Origin: Lysobacterales bacterium
GTDB taxonomy: Bacteria > Pseudomonadota > Gammaproteobacteria > Xanthomonadales > SZUA-38
NCBI GenBank assembly: GCA_030065125.1
Contig: JASJDM010000027.1
Span: forward strand, 1 to 64,000
Direction of reading: 5' to 3'
DNA: 64,000 nt
Shown here in pieces: positions 52,194 to 58,077 of the stretch. The notes beneath the pieces are model-generated. The model had not been told where the DNA came from. It did no database searches and saw nothing but the letters and a program-made list of their open reading frames with translations. The translations under genes and the position numbers were made by a program. Position 1 is the first letter of the stretch. Each line of letters starts with the position of its first letter.

Positions 52194-52652
52194 TTAGATC
52201 GCAATGACCTGGCTGGTTCGGCGGCCCCGCAATACCCGCACGCGGTCACCGGGGCTGAGTGATGCGTCCATGTCCTGGATTACGGCAATGACGCCGCCGT
52301 TGTCCAGTTTTACAGTGACCTCCGCGGCAGTCTGACGGGTCCAGTGCTTTTCCGCCGCCCGCCCGGCCACGGCGCCCGCGACGGCGCCCACGGCGCCTGC
52401 AACCCGCCTGCCGCTGCCGCCACCCACGGTCCGGCCCAGGCTGTTGCCCACGGCGGCGCCACCAAGGGTTCCCACCACCGAGTGATTACCTTCCACGATG
52501 ACGGTTTCGACGGCCATCACGGTGCCTGACTGGGCTTTCAGGCTTGCTCCGATAGAACCTGGCGGATAGCTGCGATTGGGACCGTTGGCGGCACAGCTGG
52601 CGGCAAGCAAAGCCGCCAGCACGCTGATCAGAGCTCGGATTTCGAAATGCAT
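52194..52652 (-). CDS. glycine-zipper outer-membrane lipoprotein (SlyB-like)
   Basis: A 152-residue lipoprotein with lipobox LAASC (ISVLAALLAASCAANGPN). The middle has a glycine-zipper 2TM segment (GTLGGAAVGNSLGRTVGGGS, then AGAVGAVAGAVAG), and the C-terminus a small beta domain (DMDASLSPGDRVRVLRG). This is the SlyB/PcpB type of envelope protein. The ATG at 52652 has AGGAG seven bases upstream; a longer frame to 52793 overlaps the divergent gene and lacks a signal. It may stabilise the outer membrane. Confidence 0.87.
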   Translation of the reverse strand: MHFEIRALISVLAALLAASCAANGPNRSYPPGSIGASLKAQSGTVMAVETVIVEGNHSVVGTLGGAAVGNSLGRTVGGGSGRRVAGAVGAVAGAVAGRAAEKHWTRQTAAEVTVKLDNGGVIAVIQDMDASLSPGDRVRVLRGRRTSQVIAI

Positions 52653-52781
52653 TGGCCACTCCTGTGCTTCTGCATGTAACGCAAGCGGAGCCGACAGGTT
52701 GACAGGAACTTTCAATTTGGCGTTTGCGGCAGCCCTCGCTGCCGCTAGACTACGCGCCAGCAGGATTTCCGAGAGCAGCCC

Positions 52782-54929
52782 ATGACCTACCATCGCACCA
52801 CCACCATCATTCTGTGCGCCGCCGCAGTATTCCTGGCGGCCTGCCAGAAATCTGATACTGAACCGTCAGGGTCGGCGACACTGCCGCTGAAGTCTGTACC
52901 CAAAGCGGCCTGGCTGATCGACCGGCTGCCGCCGGAAACCGTGGGCTACCTGCGCATTCCCAGCCTGTGGAACGCATTGTTTGAGCCCAAGGAAGACGGA
53001 CTGCACAACGCCCAGGCCCAGGAAGAAAACCTGCGCCAGCTCGAGGCCATCAAGCAGGGATTGTCCAACAACCTTTGGAACCTGCTTCCGGCCCAGGCCA
53101 TCGGCCCGGTGCAGCTGCTGCTGGAGAAAATGAGCACGCCGCTGGAAGTGGCCGCGCTGATTCCGCCGGACGGTTCGTTTGTGCCTAACGTGCTGATGGG
53201 CACCACCCTGGAGGGCGTGGACCGGGCCGGATTTGGCCAGCTGATCGAGCAACTGACCGCCCTGAATCCCCAGCAGGTGCGGGTCCTGACCCCCATGGAC
53301 GACGCGGGCTACATGACGCTCTTTGCCGGCCCCATGCCGCTGTACATGCACTTCAGTGAGGCCAGCGGCCGCCTGTCCATGCTGTCCGGCGCATCCGCCA
53401 CCCAGGACAGCCTGACCGCCATGACCGACGGCCCGGAGACCGAGTCGCCCCTTCGCCAGCATGAATCCGGGCTGGACGCGGTCGGGCGCGGCCTGGCGGT
53501 CTGGGTGGACATGGATCGGATCTGGCCCATGGTTGCGCCCATGGCGCCTCCCGAGCAGGCCGCCATGGTCAGCGCCACGGGGCTGGACCAGCTGGATTAC
53601 CTGTACCTGGGTTCCGTCGCCAGCGGCGGCAAAGCCAGCCTGGTGGCCCACCTGCAGATGCCCCGGGTGGGATTCCGCCAGCTGCTGCCGGTGGTTTCAG
53701 GCGTGCCGGACGTGACCAGCGCGGGCGTGCCGGACTTTGCCGTCCGAATTGTTTTGCCGACCCAGCAGGAGTTCGAGCAGGCGCTGGATTACGTCCTGGC
53801 CCAGTCCGAGGACAGCGACAGCGCTCGCAAGGAACTCGCAGGATTCAAGGACCTGGTGGATCAATACCTGGGATTTGACTCGGCCAGGATCCTGGTCGGT
53901 TACGGACCCGATATAATGCTGGTGTCGGACCGGGCTGGCTACTGGGTCGCATACGAAATCCGCGACCGTGCGGCCCATGACGAGATGACGGCCGCGCTGG
54001 TAGAAAAGACAGGATCTCCGATCCAGCAGCGCAATATTGGCGGCCAGACGCTGTATCACTGGCCCATGAACACCATGACCCTGCTGGAAACGGACACTCT
54101 GCCCGACACGGTGATCCCCCCGGTGGTCAAACAGATTTTCGGCAACCTGCGGGAGCACGTCTTCTGGGTCGACGAGGGGCGCTACAGCGTGGGTGCCAGT
54201 GTGCCCCAGGTGCTGATGGCCCGGCACAGCCTGGATGATCCTGTGGACGTGGGCCGTTGGATCGGAGACAGCCTGCAGATTGACTGGTCCCATACGGTGA
54301 TCGGAGGTGCGGCGCGGACCCGCAACGTGTCGCGCAACATCTATCACTTCTACCTGCAGATGCTGTTGTTCATGGGAGACATGGCGGGTGCTGAGCTGGA
54401 TCCCTTTGCCATGCCGATCTGGACCGATGCCGGTCTGGCCGAGGAGGGGAGGCTGGGATTCCGCATCGATTCCAGTGAGTCGGCGCTGCGTCTGCAGCTG
54501 GACTACGAGGTTTCACCCCTGGAGGCGGTGATTGCCGGCAACACCATGACCAGCGTCGCCGTGGTTGGCATCCTGGCTGCCATCGCCATCCCGGCTTACG
54601 TGGACTATGAGGCCCGGGCTGCCGTGTCCGGAGCGCTGTCGGCGGCAGGATTGGTCAGGGAGCAGGTGTCGGAGTCCTACTATGCAAACGGCACCTTACC
54701 CGCTGCTGGTGAGTCATTGGCCGAAGCACTGGGGCAGGCTTCGTCCGCCAGCCGGGACGTTTACTACGAAGACGGCGTGATCAGCATCTACTTCAGTGCG
54801 GAGGCCAAGAAAGCCCTGCAGGGTAAATCGCTGCACCTGGAAGCCTCGGAAGGCGAGGGCGGCCTGGAGTGGACCTGCTACAGCCCGGACATCCCGGAAA
54901 ACCAGCTGCCTGTGTCCTGTCGCGGATAA
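52782..54929 (+). CDS. lipoprotein with C-terminal type IV pilin-like domain
   Basis: A 715-residue protein with lipobox FLAAC (Cys21) and a long periplasmic body (about 40-580) of no family I can name, rich in alpha/beta segments. At about residues 588-606 comes TSVAVVGILAAIAIPAYVDY, the pilin N-terminal helix, followed by ARAAVSGALSAAGLVREQVS, YYANGTLP and a C-terminal disulfide-type loop, WTCYSPDIPENQLPVSCRG, all as in type IVa major pilins. The prepilin cleavage site and Glu5 are not there. Thus a pilin domain has been joined to the end of a lipoprotein. Single gene, no pilus genes nearby. Confidence 0.85.
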   Translation: MTYHRTTTIILCAAAVFLAACQKSDTEPSGSATLPLKSVPKAAWLIDRLPPETVGYLRIPSLWNALFEPKEDGLHNAQAQEENLRQLEAIKQGLSNNLWNLLPAQAIGPVQLLLEKMSTPLEVAALIPPDGSFVPNVLMGTTLEGVDRAGFGQLIEQLTALNPQQVRVLTPMDDAGYMTLFAGPMPLYMHFSEASGRLSMLSGASATQDSLTAMTDGPETESPLRQHESGLDAVGRGLAVWVDMDRIWPMVAPMAPPEQAAMVSATGLDQLDYLYLGSVASGGKASLVAHLQMPRVGFRQLLPVVSGVPDVTSAGVPDFAVRIVLPTQQEFEQALDYVLAQSEDSDSARKELAGFKDLVDQYLGFDSARILVGYGPDIMLVSDRAGYWVAYEIRDRAAHDEMTAALVEKTGSPIQQRNIGGQTLYHWPMNTMTLLETDTLPDTVIPPVVKQIFGNLREHVFWVDEGRYSVGASVPQVLMARHSLDDPVDVGRWIGDSLQIDWSHTVIGGAARTRNVSRNIYHFYLQMLLFMGDMAGAELDPFAMPIWTDAGLAEEGRLGFRIDSSESALRLQLDYEVSPLEAVIAGNTMTSVAVVGILAAIAIPAYVDYEARAAVSGALSAAGLVREQVSESYYANGTLPAAGESLAEALGQASSASRDVYYEDGVISIYFSAEAKKALQGKSLHLEASEGEGGLEWTCYSPDIPENQLPVSCRG

Positions 54930-54931
54930 CC

Positions 54932-55186
54932 TCAGCCGCCGGCCAGGCTGGCCGCATTCAGCGGCTCGAAGGGTTTGAGGGAGAAGATGGCCTCGACCGG
55001 CAGCCCAAAGTACTCGGCTGCCTTCAGGGCGATTTCCAGCGAGGGCACGAATTCGCCCCGCTCGATGTAGCCGATGGTCTGGTAGTGCACGCTGAGAATC
55101 TCGGCCAATTCCTTGCGCGACAGGCTGCGTTCCGCCCGGAGCATGGGCAGCCGGGTGTAGACCCGGGCTTTTTCGCTTTTACCCAT
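54932..55186 (-). CDS. small XRE-family HTH regulator
   Basis: An 84-residue Cro/C1-type DNA-binding protein. The helix-turn-helix is RAERSLSRKELAEILSVHYQ, then TIGYIERGEFVPSLEIALKA, and the tail AEYFGLPVEAIFSLKPFE is typical of the YozG-type small regulators. The ATG at 55186 overlaps the stop of the membrane-protein gene and has GAGG upstream; ATG 55201 is possible. It is the last gene of a three-gene unit with two envelope proteins and may regulate that unit. Confidence 0.9.
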   Translation of the reverse strand: MGKSEKARVYTRLPMLRAERSLSRKELAEILSVHYQTIGYIERGEFVPSLEIALKAAEYFGLPVEAIFSLKPFEPLNAASLAGG

Positions 55187-55682
55187 GGGCGGCCTCTTCA
55201 TGCTCGGGTTCGTCGGGCAGCCGCCACGCCAGCATCACCGCGGGCAGGCCGAACAGGAATCCGCCCAGCATGCCGCCGATAGGGACAATGCTGAGCAACG
55301 GTCGTGACTCGCCGACGGTTGCGAACAGATACTCCTGGAGAACTATGCCTCCAATCAGCGCCAGCACCACGCCGATGTAGTAGGCGTCGTGAAACGCCCG
55401 GGCGCGCAGCTGGGCCAGGCGGTCGTCCAGGTGGCTGATGGGAATCTCGGTGACCCCGCGGACGGACATATTGATCATCGAAGCCAGGGGGAAAAACAAC
55501 AGGAACAGCGGACCCCAAAGCCACCAGGCCTCGGGCAACAGCAGGCAGAGCGCGGTGATGCCCGCCATCCACAAGCCCATGCTGATAACCAATGACCGTC
55601 GCCGCACCCGTGTTTGAAATTTCTCTACCAGCGGGCTCTGAAATACTTCGCTCATGATGTCGCCGTAGCTACGCTTTTCCAT
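55179..55682 (-). CDS. integral membrane protein, partner of XRE regulator
   Basis: A 167-residue protein with four TM helices (two at about 30-70 and two at about 105-150). The pattern (MEKRSYGDIMSEVFQSPLVE, then RAFHDAYYIGVVLALIGGIV) resembles uncharacterised proteins found next to small XRE regulators. GGAG lies nine bases before the ATG at 55682. It starts 11 bp after a 50-residue basic protein gene and overlaps the XRE gene by 8 bp, so all three are co-translated. Function unknown. Confidence 0.8.
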   Translation of the reverse strand: MEKRSYGDIMSEVFQSPLVEKFQTRVRRRSLVISMGLWMAGITALCLLLPEAWWLWGPLFLLFFPLASMINMSVRGVTEIPISHLDDRLAQLRARAFHDAYYIGVVLALIGGIVLQEYLFATVGESRPLLSIVPIGGMLGGFLFGLPAVMLAWRLPDEPEHEEAAHG

Positions 55683-55693
55683 CGATGGTCTCC

Positions 55694-55846
55694 TTACTGG
55701 CCCTTTCCCTCTGGCCATTCCAGTTGCAGCTTCAACCATGCCGCCAGACGACTACCCAGCCTGCCCAGCCAACGCTCCGCCAGCAGGCGTGCATAGGCTC
55801 GCTGCAGCAGGACGGTGCGTTGAGAGGAGGTGGGTTTCTTAGACAT
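55694..55846 (-). CDS. small basic amphipathic protein (50 aa)
   Basis: The frame runs from ATG 55846 to TAA 55694-55696 and reads MSKKPTSSQRTVLLQRAYAR, followed by LLAERWLGRLGSRLAAWLKL and QLEWPEGKGQ. The middle 30 residues form a strongly amphipathic Arg/Leu/Trp helix. A good sigma-70-like promoter ends about 35 bp upstream and the gene is followed at 11 bp by the membrane-protein gene. No clear ribosome site is seen. A membrane-binding peptide or leader is possible. Confidence 0.5.
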   Translation of the reverse strand: MSKKPTSSQRTVLLQRAYARLLAERWLGRLGSRLAAWLKLQLEWPEGKGQ

Positions 55847-55881
55847 GGTTTTAAATGATCCGAATTAAATAGTGTGTAGAA

Positions 55882-55910
55882 AATATAAAATTTTATACGT
55901 TTTAGGTCAA
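55882..55910 (-). promoter_or_regulatory. sigma-70-like promoter of the small-protein/membrane/XRE unit
   Basis: On the minus strand TTGACC (55905-55910), 17-bp spacer, TATATT (55882-55887): both hexamers match five of six consensus bases. The region is conspicuously AT-rich. The next gene start downstream is ATG 55846. Confidence 0.7.
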
Positions 55911-55962
55911 TATTACTAAGGGCATACCCGGAGGGGAGAGGTGCGGTTTTATTGGACTATTG

Positions 55963-56063
55963 GGGGAACGCGCCCTTTGGGCGCTAGGAAACGCGCCCTG
56001 CGGGCGCTGGGGAACGGCCTCTGACGCGGCCTGGGAAACGCGCGCTCCGCGCGCTGGTAACTG
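55963..56063. repeat. hairpin-unit array 3 (GGGGAACG family)
   Basis: Four units start at 55963, 55986 (AGGAAACG), 56009 and 56033 (GGGAAACG), period 23-24 bp. Stems are CGCCC/GGGCG twice, a less perfect GGCCTC/GCGGCC, and CGCGC/GCGCG. A degenerate GGTAACTG ends the series. It lies between the promoter of the small XRE unit and the structured repeat copy 2. Confidence 0.85.
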
Positions 56064-56086
56064 CCGCGAAGATCAGAACGAGGACA

Positions 56087-56187
56087 TTTGGCACATGGAT
56101 GTGCCAACGGCCGTAGGCCGTGAGTGATTGGGAAATCGCATTTTCCAATCACGTCCCCAAGTCGTACAGGGAGGTGCGATCTTGGGG
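56087..56187 (-). repeat. multi-hairpin structured repeat, copy 2
   Basis: On the minus strand this copy reads from CCCCAAG (56187) through the same hairpins as the copy at 29968: CCCCAAG/CTTGGGG, GATTGG...CCAATC, GGCC...GGCC and TTGGCACA/TGTGCCAA. Loops and a few stem positions differ. It is 76 bp downstream of the TonB-domain gene in that gene's orientation, as copy 1 is downstream of the secreted TldE-like gene. Confidence 0.75.
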
Positions 56188-56227
56188 CGAACAAAAGTGA
56201 AGCAAAACCGCGTTTTTGCGAAACGAC

Positions 56228-56259
56228 CGCTATTCGTCCATGGATGGACGAATAGCGGA
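56228..56259 (-). terminator. 15-bp perfect hairpin after the TonB-domain gene
   Basis: CCGCTATTCGTCCAT and its exact inverse around a 2-base centre, 4 bp after the stop at 56264. A second small hairpin (GCAAAA/TTTTGC) follows on the minus strand. There is no long T tract directly after the first stem, so termination by it alone is uncertain. Confidence 0.55.
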
Positions 56260-56263
56260 TGGA

Positions 56264-56638
56264 TCAACGCTCCTCCAGGCTGAAGCGGTAGGTGCGGCAC
56301 AGCTGTGCCGCCACGGGCTTGCCGTTGTGCTTCGCCGGCGTGTACCTGGACTTGCGGATGGCCTTGATGACGGGTTTGCGGAAAAGTTCGTTAGAGGATT
56401 GCACCACAACCACATCCCTGACCCTGCCTTTGCGGGTGATCGTGAAGCAGGCTGTGGCCAGGCCTCCGATTTCGGCGCGGATGGCCTCGCGTGGGTATTC
56501 CGGCGTGTGGGATGCCACCAGCACCGGGGCAATCTCCGGGGGTTGGTCGCTCCCGAGAATACGGACCTCCGGGGATGCGAATGTACTGCCCAGCCAAATG
56601 GTGAGCAGCAACCCGGCGAGCCGGCAGGGGAAGGTCAC
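56264..56638 (-). CDS. small exported TonB C-terminal-domain protein
   Basis: A 124-residue protein with a signal or anchor segment (LAGLLLTIWLGSTFA) and a TonB C-terminal domain: PEYPREAIRAEIGGLATACF, ITRKGRVRDVVVVQSSN and the end KPVIKAIRKSRYTPAKHNGK. There is no Pro-rich spacer, so it is not a full TonB but resembles stand-alone energy-transducer-like domain proteins. The GTG at 56638 overlaps the TPR gene's stop (GTGA); a longer frame to 56848 is antisense-like and inside the TPR gene. Confidence 0.87.
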   Translation of the reverse strand: MTFPCRLAGLLLTIWLGSTFASPEVRILGSDQPPEIAPVLVASHTPEYPREAIRAEIGGLATACFTITRKGRVRDVVVVQSSNELFRKPVIKAIRKSRYTPAKHNGKPVAAQLCRTYRFSLEER

Positions 56639-57120
56639 CGCTCGTCGACTACACTGACCTGGGGGCGATACCGCATGCTTCGGGCAACGTCCAGGATTTT
56701 CAGCAGGGTGCGGGAGTTCGGCCGAATGGCCAGGCCTTTTTCCACGGCTTCCTCGGCTTCCTCCAGCCGATCCATCTGCAGCAGGACGCCGGCGCGGTTG
56801 CTGTAGGCGTGCCAGTCGTTGGGATTGATACTCAGCGCTGTGTCGCAATGCTCCAGGGCCAGTTCCAGCTGATCCATTTTCATCAGGCCGGCGCAGAGGT
56901 TGTTATGGGCCGCGCCACGGTCCCTGTTGCTGCCGGCGAAGCGCAGCCCGATCTCCGTGAGGCGTACGCCCTCGGCATAGTCACCGGACATCAGGGCACT
57001 GGCGCCGTCGGCCAGGAAGGTGTTCTGGGGACCGATAATGGATTTGCTGGTCATGCTCTCGGTGGCCACGGCCAGGGTCGGGAGGAGGAGCAACAGCAGT
57101 GTTCGTACGGCAAACATCAT
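56635..57120 (-). CDS. exported TPR-repeat protein
   Basis: A 161-residue protein with a signal peptide (MMFAVRTLLLLLLPTLAVAT). The mature part has three TPR-like repeats (GDYAEGVRLTEIGLRFAGSN, DQLELALEHCDTALSINPND, DRLEEAEEAVEKGLAIRPNS). It would serve protein-protein contact in the periplasm. It is directly coupled to the TonB-domain gene (4-bp overlap), so the two products probably work together. Confidence 0.85.
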   Translation of the reverse strand: MMFAVRTLLLLLLPTLAVATESMTSKSIIGPQNTFLADGASALMSGDYAEGVRLTEIGLRFAGSNRDRGAAHNNLCAGLMKMDQLELALEHCDTALSINPNDWHAYSNRAGVLLQMDRLEEAEEAVEKGLAIRPNSRTLLKILDVARSMRYRPQVSVVDER

Positions 57121-57303
57121 GATCTACCTGCCGAAATATTAGCACTAATGGTTTTGACCTGCCCGGCGGTGGTTAATTCCGCTGGCCAATGCGGGGTCTG
57201 AAAAGCAGGGGATTGTTGGCGCTAACCGACTGAAAAACAAAAAATAAAAAATTTTTGCGATTTTCCACCAACTTTTTTGCAACCCGCTGGTAATTGTGAG
57301 TAA

Positions 57304-57498
57304 GGGTGGTTAATCAGGAATCGCAACATCAAAGCGTTCAACCTCATACTCAGTGTCCTGGCCGGAAGTGCCTGCCTGGCATACGACATCTGGTTGATCC
57401 ACAGCGGCCGATTTCCTACCGCGGTAATGGTTGGCCTGGTGGTCTGGACCGCTGTAGTGCTGACGGCCTGGTGCCGCAACCGCCGAACCGGCGGTTGA
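57304..57498 (+). other. membrane-protein-like frame without a start codon
   Basis: Between TAA at 57301 and TGA at 57496 a 64-codon frame reads like a two-helix membrane protein (FNLILSVLAGSACLAYDIWL, then AVMVGLVVWTAVVLTAWCRN). Codon use matches neighbouring genes. No ATG, GTG or TTG lies before the first helix; the only upstream GTG (57306) is in another frame. A strong terminator on this strand follows at 57592. It may be a frameshifted small gene or one with a non-standard start. Confidence 0.4.
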
Positions 57499-57591
57499 CC
57501 CGACATGATTCAGTTTTCCGTTCCGACATCTGCTGGGAAATAGGGGGCGGGTGAATCAGGCTCGAATCTCAGGGGCTTGATTCATACAACA

Positions 57592-57629
57592 GTCCGCAGT
57601 TCGGCAAAGCCGAACTGCGGACTCTTTTT
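57592..57629 (+). terminator. strong rho-independent terminator, plus strand
   Basis: Perfect 14-bp stem GTCCGCAGTTCGGC (57592-57605), loop AAA, inverse arm (57609-57622) and a T-rich tail (57623-57629). There is no accepted plus-strand gene upstream within 2.5 kb, only the start-less frame at 57304, so it points to an unrecognised transcript. Confidence 0.8.
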
Positions 57630-57633
57630 AAAC

Positions 57634-57980
57634 GTCATCCTGAACTCGATTCAGGATCCATCGTCATTCCCAACCCCAATTCCCTTTACGAGTTCCCAAC
57701 ATGCGACAACGCCTCTGATCCAACGAATGGCTCGATCGAAGCGGACCCTGACCCTGATCTCAGAGTCATTCCCGACCCCAACTCCCTTTACGAGTTCCGA
57801 ACAAGCGACAACGCCTCTGATCCAACGAATGGCTCGATCGAAGCGGACCCTGACCCTGATCTCAGATGGATCCTGAATCGAGTTCAGGATGACGCCCGGG
57901 GGGAGGCAGGATAACGCCGGGAGGCAGGATGACGCCGTGGGGTGGGATAACGCCGGGGGGTCAGGATAACGTCGGGGCCG
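57634..57980. repeat. composite repeat: REP pair enclosing two 102-bp tandem copies
   Basis: GTCATCCTGAACTCGATTCA (from 57634) and its inverted match (57866-57894) enclose two tandem 102-bp copies at 57663-57764 and 57765-57866 that differ at four positions. After the right REP half, five degenerate units with the core GGATAACGCCGG or GGATGACGCC follow at 18-22 bp spacing to about 57980. Frames through the tandem part repeat every 34 codons and are not considered genes. The rest to 58077 shows nothing further. Confidence 0.85.
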
Positions 57981-58077
57981 CCAGGGGACACGCAGGATGG
58001 CGAAATACGGTTCGATGCCGGCACATTGATTCTCCAACTCCGTGAACGACCCAATGTCCCGTCGCGATGGCAGTGAG

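Noticed and set aside
56264-56848. longer 194-codon version of the TonB-domain protein
   Set aside because: The extra N-terminal 70 residues overlap the TPR gene, are Arg/Pro-rich and precede the real signal segment; GTG at 56638 with a GTGA overlap is preferred.
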